Shown in pieces: positions 1 through 5,742 of a DNA stretch of 7,631 bases. Every line of letters begins with the position of its first letter. Position 1 is the stretch's first letter. Source of the stretch: Sphingobacteriales bacterium (lineage in GTDB: Bacteria > Bacteroidota > Bacteroidia > Sphingobacteriales > Sphingobacteriaceae); assembly GCA_947478655.1 (NCBI GenBank), contig CANJWU010000053.1, positions 1 to 7,631 of the forward strand. Direction: 5' to 3'. The notes under the pieces are model-generated. The model did not search any database and had not been told where the DNA came from. It worked only from the letters and a program-made list of their open reading frames with translations. The translations under genes and the position numbers were made by a program.

Positions 1-617
1 GTAAAACTGAGTTTGCCATGCAAATTGCACGAGTAACTGGGCGCCCAGTTTATAAGATTGACCTTTCGGAACAGCAGTCTATGTATTTTGGACAATCGGA
101 ACGCAATATTAAAAAGTTGTTTAAGCAGTATAAAACTTTTTGTTTGTTTAGTAAGGTAACACCTATAATGCTCTGGAACGAAAGTGACGCAGTCTTCTCT
201 AAGCGTATCAAAGTTGAAAAAACAATTGACCAAAGTAGCAATGCAGTTCAAAATATTATTCTAGATGAGCTAGATAGTTTCGATGGTATATTAATCGCAA
301 CCACAAATATGGTCGACAATTTCGATCCTGCTTTTGAACGTCGTTTTTTAATGAAGATACAATTTGATAAACCAGGTGTAGCGGTGCAACAACAAATTTG
401 GAAAAGTAAAATCAACGATTTAGAAGACGAAATGGCTTTTAACTTAGCTAGCTCTTATGCTTTAAGCCCAGCACAAATAGAGAACGTAGCCAAAAAGGTG
501 ATGTTTAACGAGTTGCTTAATGAACCAGTAAATAAGCAAGTGATCAATCTTTTTTGTGAAGAAGAATTGGGTAGTAAAACCAAAAAATCGGTGGGGTTTA
601 ATTTGTTAAAAATGTAA
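1..617 (+). CDS. AAA+ ATPase, C-terminal part (5' end outside window)
   Basis: The frame is open from the window edge: codons before the ATG at 18 read K-T-E-F-A, and bases 1-2 (gt) fit the end of a Gly codon. The window therefore starts inside a Walker A motif (GKT) and the ATG at 18 is internal. Numbering from that Met, a Walker B-like block IMLWNESD lies at 50-57, with Asn54 where most AAA+ proteins have Asp and the catalytic Glu55 kept. A sensor-1 Asn is at 97 (IATTN), followed by an arginine-finger-like FERRF at 106-110. The YFGQSERNI stretch at 23-31 matches the region after strand 2 in FtsH/p97-like AAA domains. Known for the family: ATP-driven remodelling of proteins. Inference: it is the motor of the operon it heads, working with the 201-aa protein and the peptidase-like protein. 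The N-terminal substrate domain is not visible. The AAA+ assignment is firm; substrate and role are unknown. Confidence 0.9.
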   Translation, partial: KTEFAMQIARVTGRPVYKIDLSEQQSMYFGQSERNIKKLFKQYKTFCLFSKVTPIMLWNESDAVFSKRIKVEKTIDQSSNAVQNIILDELDSFDGILIATTNMVDNFDPAFERRFLMKIQFDKPGVAVQQQIWKSKINDLEDEMAFNLASSYALSPAQIENVAKKVMFNELLNEPVNKQVINLFCEEELGSKTKKSVGFNLLKM

Positions 618-627
618 ATTATAAAAT

Positions 628-1233
628 ATGTTAGTACATAAAAAATTACCAAAATCAATTTATAAAGAAAGAGCAGAAGCAGAACTCTATCGTTATTATG
701 CAGAAATAGCCTTGTTAAACATTGTAGATAATAGAATGGCTCAACTAGACTATTTTTGGCAGAAAATTTATGAAACAAGTAGAATTTATGCTACTTATTT
801 GATGAACGAAACTTGGCCTGTGTTTCAGGAAATTAATACATCGGAGGTTTATAGCGTGCAGTCTTTAAATTATATCAACAAGCATTTTCGTTATTATTAT
901 GCTTTCGATTTAAAAGGGATGATGATGAATACAATAACTTCTGATCTTGGAAATCTTGTGAATGGAGAAAATAGAGATTTTGTGAATATTTCTTTAAATG
1001 TAATTTGCAAGTCCGTTTTTTTAACAAATAAAACAATAGCAGAAGAAGGCTTCCCCGAAACTAGATCTAGTACTTGGGATTTTGCAACAACCATTGCCCA
1101 TAAAATAGCAGATACTATAGAGCTAAAACACAAAGACGCTAATTTTTTTCAACTGGTAAGCCCATTTGAATTTTATTTAAAGCCAAACATTTTGGGTTTA
1201 TTACAAAGGTTTTATTCGGAAAATAGATTATAA
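628..1233 (+). CDS. Hypothetical protein, 201 aa, operon partner of AAA+ ATPase
   Basis: I do not recognise this family. The gene starts 10 bases after the ATPase stop and ends 2 bases before the next start, so it is almost certainly co-transcribed with both. The protein appears mainly alpha-helical and soluble. It has a charged N-terminus (KKLPKSIYKERAEAEL), many aromatic residues (a YYY run at 89-91, FW at 43-44, FF at 173-174), a Met triplet at 98-100, and no signal peptide or clear membrane segment. Cysteine is nearly absent (one, at 127), and I see no nucleotide-binding or catalytic motif. ATG at 628 is the natural start: it directly follows the upstream gene and sits in an A-rich context, as in its neighbours. 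Inference only: a structural or adaptor subunit between the AAA+ motor and the caspase-like protein. Confidence 0.8.
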   Translation: MLVHKKLPKSIYKERAEAELYRYYAEIALLNIVDNRMAQLDYFWQKIYETSRIYATYLMNETWPVFQEINTSEVYSVQSLNYINKHFRYYYAFDLKGMMMNTITSDLGNLVNGENRDFVNISLNVICKSVFLTNKTIAEEGFPETRSSTWDFATTIAHKIADTIELKHKDANFFQLVSPFEFYLKPNILGLLQRFYSENRL

Positions 1234-1235
1234 AA

Positions 1236-1805
1236 ATGAAAACATTAATTATACATCCAGCAGATGCTAGTACGGATTTTTTAAAGCCTATTTATGCGCA
1301 TATTCCAAAGGAAGATTGTACATTGGTTACAGGAGGCATAACAAAAGCGGAAGTAGCCGATTTAATACAAAGTCATCAACAAATTATATTATGTGGACAT
1401 GGATCGCCCGATGGCTTGTTTGCTATAGCGCAATTTAAAAACACCACCTATACCGATTTTATCATTGATGAAGAAATGGTCGGACTATTAAAACAAAATA
1501 AAAAAGTAATTGCCATCTGGTGTTTTGCTTCTGATTTTATCAAAAGGCATCAGATTTCAAATACTTTTTGCTCGGGGATGTTTTGCTCGGAAATGATTGA
1601 AGCTATTATGTTTGAGCCCACACCTGTTGAAGAATATCAAATTACAGAAAGTAACGATTGTTTTGCTAAGGAACTTGGATTAAATATTCATTTATCAGTT
1701 GATGACATTCATGCAAAGTTACAATCGGGTTTATATGCAGCCTTAGCCGATACCAATGCCATCGCTAAATATAATATGATACGATTACATTTTTTGTTAC
1801 AATAA
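1236..1805 (+). CDS. Clan CD (caspase/CHAT-like) cysteine peptidase candidate
   Basis: A 189-aa soluble protein. A hydrophobic strand (QQIILC, 48-53) runs into GHGSPDGLF at 54-62, and a second strand (KVIAIW, 90-95) runs directly into Cys96. This is the layout of clan CD peptidases such as caspases, CHAT proteases and gingipains: a strand then His-Gly, about 40 residues, then a strand then Cys. His55 and Cys96 would be the catalytic dyad. The N-terminal strand LIIHPADASTDFL and the later SGMFCSEMIEA (113-123) fit an alpha/beta fold. The protein is small for this clan, with no obvious propeptide or extra domain, so specificity may come from partners. It starts 2 bases after the preceding stop and closes a run with the AAA+ ATPase. 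Inference: an ATPase-controlled protease or a degenerate sensor. A non-proteolytic alpha/beta-fold protein is possible. The coding call is firm; the peptidase call is moderate. Confidence 0.65.
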   Translation: MKTLIIHPADASTDFLKPIYAHIPKEDCTLVTGGITKAEVADLIQSHQQIILCGHGSPDGLFAIAQFKNTTYTDFIIDEEMVGLLKQNKKVIAIWCFASDFIKRHQISNTFCSGMFCSEMIEAIMFEPTPVEEYQITESNDCFAKELGLNIHLSVDDIHAKLQSGLYAALADTNAIAKYNMIRLHFLLQ

Positions 1806-1834
1806 TTGTTTAATTTTTAAAAAATAAATAACAT

Positions 1835-3733
1835 ATGACATATTTATCAAAATCGGATTTTCAATTGGCATCTACTTGCCCTAAGAAATTAGTGTATAAA
1901 AAGAAATATTACCCAACGAGTAATGATACTAATGAATACATGGACATGTTGGCGCAAGGTGGTTATATAGTTGGGAAAATGGCTACATTGCTATACCCAG
2001 ATGGTATAGAGATTGAGGGAAACACAAAAGATTGCATACTTGCTACAAACGATTTGTTGCAAAGAGAAAATGTAGTCTTATTTGAAGCCGCAATAGAATC
2101 TAATCAAAAATTAATTAGAATAGATATTCTAGAGAAAAAAGGTAATCATATCCACTTAATAGAAGTTAAATCAAAATCGCATAATTCAAAGGAGGAGAAA
2201 GAGGATAAAGGATTACACAAATATATTGAAGATGTTGCCTACCAATATTTTGTATTAAGTGAATGTTTCCCTCAATATAATATCACTTGTTCGCTATTAA
2301 TGCCTGATAAATCCATAAGTACTCCAATCGATGAACTTGCAAATTGGTTTAGCATTATAAAACAGGAGAAAATTACAGATGCTGAATTAGATGAATTGCC
2401 AGCTCAACAAAGACCGGCATTTAATAAACCAGATGTATTGTTTAAATATGAAAATAATGAGAAGAGAGATGAATATATATATCAACTTAGAACGGCTGGC
2501 ATATTAGGATTTAAAGAGGTAACCAATGAAGTTATTGGTATGCAATCAGAAATCCGATCAAGAGCATCTAATTTTATTTCTATCTTAAATAATGAAATTA
2601 CTGATGAGGATTACCAAATAAGTAAAATCTGCAAGGGGTGTGAATTCAATACACCAGAACAGAAGCTGAATGGATTTAAAGAATGTTGGGGTGAATTAGC
2701 TTATACCGAACCAAATATTTTTGATTTGTATTATGGTGGAGCTAAAGTTAGCAACTATAAAGGTTTCTATTTAAATGAACTTATAGATAATAAAAAAACA
2801 AGTTTGTTTGACATTGACATAGAACGTTTAAGAAATGCAAAAGGGGAGATGAGTAAAAGAGGAGAACGTCAACTTATTCAAATTAAATATACTAAGGAGA
2901 ATAATGAGTGGTTATCTCCAGAAATGAAATCTACGATTAAAGAATTCAAATACCCATTACATTTTATTGATTTCGAAACCTATACAGGAGCTTTACCATA
3001 TCATAAAAATATGCGCCCGTACGAGCTTTTAGCTTTTCAATGGAGTTGTCACACCATTAATTCTCCCGGAGCCACACCAGTTCATTCAGAATGGATACAT
3101 ACTGGAGAAAAATTCACGAATCCAAAAGAGTTTCCAAATTTCGAATTCGCAAGATCATTAAAGAAGCAAATCGGAAATACTGGTACACCATTTATGTGGT
3201 CCAGCCACGAGAATACAGTACTTCGTTCAATTCTTAAACAGATGGAAACACGTAATGTGGAAGATAAAGAATTAGAGCAATGGCTAAGAGATATGACGCA
3301 TGATAAAGATGATCATAGGGTAGGGCGTTGGATAGATATGAATCAATTAGCATTAAAATACTATTTCCATCCTTATATGAAAGGCAAAACATCTATAAAG
3401 AAAGTTTTACCAGCCATTTGGAGTAGTTTTAATTACTTACACGAAATTGAATATTTTAAGGAGTACAAGTCAGATACTTTTATTCAAGGTATTTTAGATC
3501 CATACGACACATTAGCTACTAAAGTTTTAGAGACTGATATCGAAGAAGATGTTGTAAAAGGTGGAACGGATGCAATGCGCGCATATCAGCGCATTCGTAT
3601 GGATAACAATCTTAATACAATTCAGAAAGATGAAATAAGAAGGCAATTATTAGAGTATTGTAAATTAGATACTATGGCGATGGTAATTATTTGGGAGCAT
3701 TGGAGGAGATCAATTGCGGTATCTCATATCTGA
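1835..3733 (+). CDS. DUF2779-type protein: Cas4/RecB-like nuclease fused to DEDD/RNase H-like exonuclease
   Basis: A 632-aa protein with two nuclease-like halves. N-terminal half: Cys15 in a STCPKKLVYKK context, Glu84, Asp97 (RIDIL), an E110-V-K112 triad and Gln137 in DVAYQYFV. Together these form the PD-(D/E)XK core of Cas4/RecB/AddB nucleases. Cys266, Cys269 and Cys284 would, with Cys15, complete the four-cysteine Fe-S site known in Cas4 and AddB. C-terminal half: HFIDFET (Asp379, Glu381), a RPYELLAFQWS block at 394-404, WSSHENT around Glu459, RWIDMNQL (Asp501), then GKTSIKKVLPAIW, and a final YCKLDTMAMV (Asp612). This is the DUF2779 pattern with DEDD-exonuclease-like acids. Family knowledge: Cas4-like enzymes process DNA ends and DEDD enzymes degrade 3' ends; DUF2779 itself is poorly characterised. 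It starts 29 bases after the peptidase-like gene and may share its transcript. Start ATG 1835 lies in an ACATATGACA context and places Cys15 where the family has it. Confidence 0.85.
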   Translation: MTYLSKSDFQLASTCPKKLVYKKKYYPTSNDTNEYMDMLAQGGYIVGKMATLLYPDGIEIEGNTKDCILATNDLLQRENVVLFEAAIESNQKLIRIDILEKKGNHIHLIEVKSKSHNSKEEKEDKGLHKYIEDVAYQYFVLSECFPQYNITCSLLMPDKSISTPIDELANWFSIIKQEKITDAELDELPAQQRPAFNKPDVLFKYENNEKRDEYIYQLRTAGILGFKEVTNEVIGMQSEIRSRASNFISILNNEITDEDYQISKICKGCEFNTPEQKLNGFKECWGELAYTEPNIFDLYYGGAKVSNYKGFYLNELIDNKKTSLFDIDIERLRNAKGEMSKRGERQLIQIKYTKENNEWLSPEMKSTIKEFKYPLHFIDFETYTGALPYHKNMRPYELLAFQWSCHTINSPGATPVHSEWIHTGEKFTNPKEFPNFEFARSLKKQIGNTGTPFMWSSHENTVLRSILKQMETRNVEDKELEQWLRDMTHDKDDHRVGRWIDMNQLALKYYFHPYMKGKTSIKKVLPAIWSSFNYLHEIEYFKEYKSDTFIQGILDPYDTLATKVLETDIEEDVVKGGTDAMRAYQRIRMDNNLNTIQKDEIRRQLLEYCKLDTMAMVIIWEHWRRSIAVSHI

Positions 3734-3745
3734 TATTTAAAAGCA

Positions 3746-3765
3746 AAAACTAATTAATCAGTTTT
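3746..3765 (+). terminator. Weak AT-only hairpin after the nuclease gene
   Basis: AAAACT and AGTTTT flank an ATTAAT core, giving a 20-base near-perfect palindrome with one mismatched pair, 12 bases after the DUF2779 stop. A T-rich but interrupted stretch (attatattta) follows. The position suits a transcript end, but the stem contains only two C-G-type positions and there is no clean T-run. It could also be a chance palindrome in very AT-rich DNA. Confidence 0.25.
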
Positions 3766-3782
3766 ATTATATTTATTACTAA

Positions 3783-3810
3783 TTTGTATGTTAAATAAAG
3801 GATAAGTTTT
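3783..3810 (+). promoter_or_regulatory. Possible Bacteroidota-type promoter for the 3858 cassette
   Basis: TTTG at 3783-3786 is followed after 16 bases by TAAGTTTT at 3803-3810, which matches TAnnTTTG except for the last base. This would place a transcription start about 40 bases before the ATG at 3858. The spacing is slightly short for the family consensus and the DNA is extremely AT-rich, so a chance match is quite possible. Its main support is position: a 124-base gap before a new gene cassette. Confidence 0.25.
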
Positions 3811-3857
3811 TAAACAGATTTTTTATAATATATTTTTCATTTAAATTTAATCATCAT

Positions 3858-4460
3858 ATGGCCATAAAAAAAGACGAAAACCATGCAATTATAGTTAGAG
3901 TTGACTGGAATGAACACAAATGGGTGAAACCAAGTTCTGATTTAAGCTATGCAAATAATTTTGGATTTGTTAGGGAAAATCAAATTAGTTACACATCATT
4001 TAATTTCGCACATGAATTGTATGAAACTGAGCCAGATGGTAATTGGTATGGTCTAATACCTGCATTTTGGAAAAGAACGCCAAAATCTGAAAAAATTATA
4101 AATCTTAAGTTTGTAATACTTATAAGTAATTATGAAAATAAAGATTTTATTGTGGGTTTGTTTGCTTGCCCAACAATTGCTAAGAAAAAAATAAGGACTA
4201 ATAAGATTAAAGATTATGAACAATTCGATTGGATTAATATAGGTAGTCTACCAGCAAATATTATAAGATTTGAAAATTATATTGATTTAACATTATTAGA
4301 TCATGGAAGAGCATTTGGTGATCAAGAAACAAGTAAAATGGGGTGGAATTATTTAAATCAGTCACAAGTAGGCTATGTTTTAGATTGTATTGATGGGAAA
4401 AATTCATCAGATAGAAAATTTAAAAAATTAAAATTCAACTATTTTAAATCTATAAAATGA
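3858..4460 (+). CDS. Hypothetical protein, 200 aa, first gene of HNH/McrA-like cassette
   Basis: I do not recognise this family with confidence. The gene is markedly AT-rich (one 60-base line, 4081-4140, has only about 9 G/C), more so than the genes before 3733, which suggests separate transfer. The protein is soluble, without signal peptide or membrane span, and appears beta-rich. Visible features are DWNEHKW at 16-22, GNWYGLIPAFWKRTP at 61-75, a strand LKFVILIS at 83-90, and DFIVGLFACP at 96-105, then a basic C-terminus (RKFKKLKFNYFKSIK). The tryptophan-rich segment followed by an IVGLF-type strand recalls small beta-barrel nucleic-acid readers of the PUA/EVE type found with restriction nucleases, but this is only a resemblance. 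Its neighbours are an HNH protein 98 bases downstream and a McrA-head-like protein after that. Start ATG 3858 is in a CATATG context. The gene is real; its function is unknown. Confidence 0.75.
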   Translation: MAIKKDENHAIIVRVDWNEHKWVKPSSDLSYANNFGFVRENQISYTSFNFAHELYETEPDGNWYGLIPAFWKRTPKSEKIINLKFVILISNYENKDFIVGLFACPTIAKKKIRTNKIKDYEQFDWINIGSLPANIIRFENYIDLTLLDHGRAFGDQETSKMGWNYLNQSQVGYVLDCIDGKNSSDRKFKKLKFNYFKSIK

Positions 4461-4558
4461 TTATAGAAACGTTTATTACAGAAAATTAAATTATAATAAT
4501 GTTGATTATCTAATAGATTTAATAGAATATTTTTATAAATAAGTTTTTAGCCAATTAA

Positions 4559-4972
4559 ATGAAACATATGACAGAAAAAGAACTAAAACAAATATTTTCT
4601 CAAAAAAAAGAGAAAATTGACAAAAAAGGTAAGATAACTGCAGGCTTCAGAAACACTACTTTTGTAGAATTTTCAAACTGGTATAATTTAGCGGTTTTTA
4701 ATGAGGGATGTAATTATTGCGGTATTACAAATTTACGAAGCCTTGAATTATATGAAATGCAAAGAAATGGAGAACGTCCTGATGCAACAAGAGGAGGAAA
4801 GCGGGGAAAGAGACTTGAATTGGACAGAGTAAATCCTAATTTACCATATGATAATCTTGATAATATAGTATGGTGTTGCTATTGGTGTAACAATGCTAAA
4901 TCCAACTTTTTTACAAATGATGAATTTTTACCTATAGCTAATGCAATAGGTCAAGTTTTACGAAATATATAA
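4559..4972 (+). CDS. Small HNH-family endonuclease
   Basis: A 137-aa protein with a lysine-rich N-terminus and a C-terminal zinc-stabilised HNH module. Cys51-x2-Cys54 (CNYCG) and Cys107-x2-Cys110 (CYWCNN) form the probable zinc site. LELDRVNP (86-93) occupies the first HNH motif, Asn102 (in YDNLDN) is the middle Asn, and Asn111 of the CNNAK segment is the last position. The first motif reads Asp-Arg rather than the usual Asp-His, a variation I believe occurs in HNH proteins of the DR...Y...N...CxxCN..K type. It therefore may be a family trait rather than inactivation. Expected activity is nicking or cutting DNA with a divalent metal. ATG 4568 (codon 4) is an alternative start; its ACATATGACA context is identical to that of the 1835 gene. 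The next gene, McrA-head-like, starts 4 bases after the stop, so the two are surely co-transcribed. The HNH fold is confident; being a restriction enzyme is inferred from the neighbour. Confidence 0.85.
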   Translation: MKHMTEKELKQIFSQKKEKIDKKGKITAGFRNTTFVEFSNWYNLAVFNEGCNYCGITNLRSLELYEMQRNGERPDATRGGKRGKRLELDRVNPNLPYDNLDNIVWCCYWCNNAKSNFFTNDEFLPIANAIGQVLRNI

Positions 4973-4976
4973 TAAT

Positions 4977-5237
4977 ATGCCGATACCAAACAATATTTTT
5001 AGAGAGCATGTGTTTCAGGCAATACTGAAAATTAAACGAGAGGGAATTCCTAATCGACGTAACACAAGACAGTGGGGTCTTCAATATGAAAATGAAATTT
5101 ATCCATGTAAGCTTTTAATTTCATGGGGTAATCTTTATGCAAATGGAGAGGAATTTGATCCTAACCCTAATAATTTTCAAGCACATATGGCTAACGAATA
5201 TTTAGCAAACCTGGGTTTTGAAATAATTGAAATTTAA
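4977..5237 (+). CDS. ScoMcrA-like N-terminal (head) domain protein, stand-alone
   Basis: An 86-aa single-domain protein. The order of elements, VFQAILKIKREGIP (12-25), RRNTRQWGLQYENEIYPCKLLIS (27-49), GNLYANGEEF (51-60) and a C-terminal LANLGFEIIEI (76-86), matches the head domain found at the N-terminus of ScoMcrA-like HNH enzymes. That domain typically reads IP..R.STKY.L...GK.YPPK..IS.A...Y.NG.....F and ends with L..LGF.I. It has no catalytic motif. In fused relatives this domain lies in the same chain as an HNH nuclease that cuts modified DNA. Here it is a separate gene 4 bases after a small HNH gene, so it may be the DNA-binding or modified-base-reading partner. Asn-His-Met-rich residues replace the usual Gly-Gly before the last helix (FQAHMANEYL). 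The family resemblance was read by eye; no ligand can be assigned. Confidence 0.65.
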   Translation: MPIPNNIFREHVFQAILKIKREGIPNRRNTRQWGLQYENEIYPCKLLISWGNLYANGEEFDPNPNNFQAHMANEYLANLGFEIIEI

Positions 5238-5260
5238 ATCTTAATTATCTAAGAAAGCAG

Positions 5261-5282
5261 CTAAACAAAATTTGCAGTTTAG
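5261..5282 (+). terminator. Hairpin downstream of the McrA-like cassette
   Basis: CTAAAC at 5261-5266 pairs with GTTTAG at 5277-5282 across a 10-base loop. A G-U pair can extend the stem outside, and the hairpin is followed by tcttt. It lies 23 bases after the stop of the 86-aa gene, the expected place for a transcript end. The T-run is short, so this is only a candidate. Confidence 0.4.
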
Positions 5283-5302
5283 TCTTTAAATGAAGCTTAA
5301 TG

Positions 5303-5355
5303 CTGGGTGTCATTTTCAGCAGTGGCGGTCAGATTTTATCTCCGAAATCTCCGGC
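5303..5355. mobile_element. Possible remnant of an IS21-type element end
   Basis: On the minus strand this stretch reads in part CCGGAGATTTCGGAGATAAA and then TCTGACCGCCACTG. It resembles the CCGGAG...TGACCACC blocks I associate with the multiple terminal repeats of IS21-family elements in Bacteroidota. ATCTCCG occurs twice, 9 bases apart (5338-5344 and 5347-5353). No istA or istB coding sequence remains and no matching second end is visible. The attribution rests on remembered consensus and could be wrong. Confidence 0.22.
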
Positions 5356-5396
5356 TTCGATAAGGGAATACGATTTAAGCCACTTTTCAGGTTTAA

Positions 5397-5546
5397 CAAT
5401 TTCCATTGGTAGCCCCATACATTAAGCCTGAGCCCAAAACAAATACCTATCGCTTGGTAGTGTCGGTTAATAATATTACGCCCGTAAAACGCTTTATTTT
5501 AGGGTTGCAGAAGGATGTGGAGGTTGTAAGCGGGGAAGGGTTGTAG
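5397..5546 (+). pseudogene. C-terminal fragment of a WYL-domain regulator (49 codons)
   Basis: After a TAA at 5394-5396 a frame stays open to the TAG at 5544-5546. The peptide contains PYIKPEPKTNTYRLVV (7-22), PVKRFILGL (29-37) and KDVEVVSGEGL (39-49). The order, a strand of alternating hydrophobics, then RFILG, then V-E-V near the C-terminus, matches the end of WYL-domain transcription regulators (typically ...ilg.g..veVl.Pe.L). There is no start codon, no helix-turn-helix and no WYL core upstream, so more than 80% of the gene is missing. It sits beside possible IS debris and in more GC-rich DNA than its neighbours. WYL regulators often accompany defence loci; whether this one regulated neighbouring genes cannot be told. 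The identification is tentative because only the least conserved end remains. Confidence 0.4.
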
Positions 5547-5707
5547 CGTCTTATGAAATTAGATCCGCTCAAATAAAAACCTTCCTTTATCATTTTTTAT
5601 TGTTCAAATTAATGTGAAAATTGCGGCATATGCTAGACTTGATAGCGAAAGCAATTCAGTATCGTATTGTCTAAAATCGGTTATATAGCATTGATTTTAA
5701 AATTAAT

Positions 5708-5725
5708 GTTTCCAAATTTAGAAAC
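5708..5725. promoter_or_regulatory. 18-bp operator-like palindrome upstream of TA relic
   Basis: GTTTC and GAAAC flank C-AAATTT-A, an 18-base palindrome with a single mismatched pair. It sits 7 bases upstream of the TAnnTTTG element at 5733-5740, over the place where a -33 element would lie. In HigBA-type modules the antitoxin represses its own promoter by binding such a palindrome, so this is the likely HigA operator. Binding is inferred from position and symmetry. Confidence 0.6.
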
Positions 5726-5732
5726 TTATATA

Positions 5733-5740
5733 TACCTTTG
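5733..5740 (+). promoter_or_regulatory. TAnnTTTG promoter element of the TA relic
   Basis: TACCTTTG is an exact match to the Bacteroidota -7 consensus TAnnTTTG. No clear TTG is seen about 20 bases upstream, where the operator palindrome lies instead. The expected transcription start falls around 5744-5747, on or next to the toxin ATG at 5743. The original toxin mRNA may therefore have been nearly leaderless, or translation may have begun at a later codon. Confidence 0.6.
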
Positions 5741-5742
5741 TG

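Larger units (their letters stand above)
5238..5742. other. Gene-free debris region between restriction cassette and TA relic
   Basis: No intact gene is visible in these 505 bases. From about 5303 to 5560 the G+C content is clearly higher (roughly 40% or more in the lines checked) than in the cassette before it, with G-runs around 5531-5540. In order it holds a hairpin (5261-5282), a stretch resembling IS21-type terminal repeats (5303-5355) and a C-terminal gene fragment (5397-5546). These are followed by an A/T-only inverted repeat (AATAAAAA at 5572-5579 with TTTTTATT at 5594-5601) and then about 100 bases in which I see nothing. The toxin-antitoxin operator begins at 5708. A 40-codon open frame at 5290-5412 resembles nothing I know. 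The composition change and fragments suggest an old insertion and deletion site. Confidence 0.6.

Noticed and set aside
455..778. 107-aa minus-strand open frame
   Set aside because: It overlaps the end of the AAA+ gene and the start of the 201-aa gene, and its Leu/Phe-rich product is what antisense of AT-rich coding DNA yields.
4502..4535. TTG ... TATTTTTA as a promoter for the HNH gene
   Set aside because: The -7 match lacks the final G, the spacing is about 23 bases, and the surrounding sequence is almost all A/T, so the match carries little weight.
5290..5412. 40-codon + strand open frame in the debris region
   Set aside because: No recognisable similarity; it overlaps the IS-end-like sequence and the start of the WYL-like fragment in a different frame. 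Probably chance.
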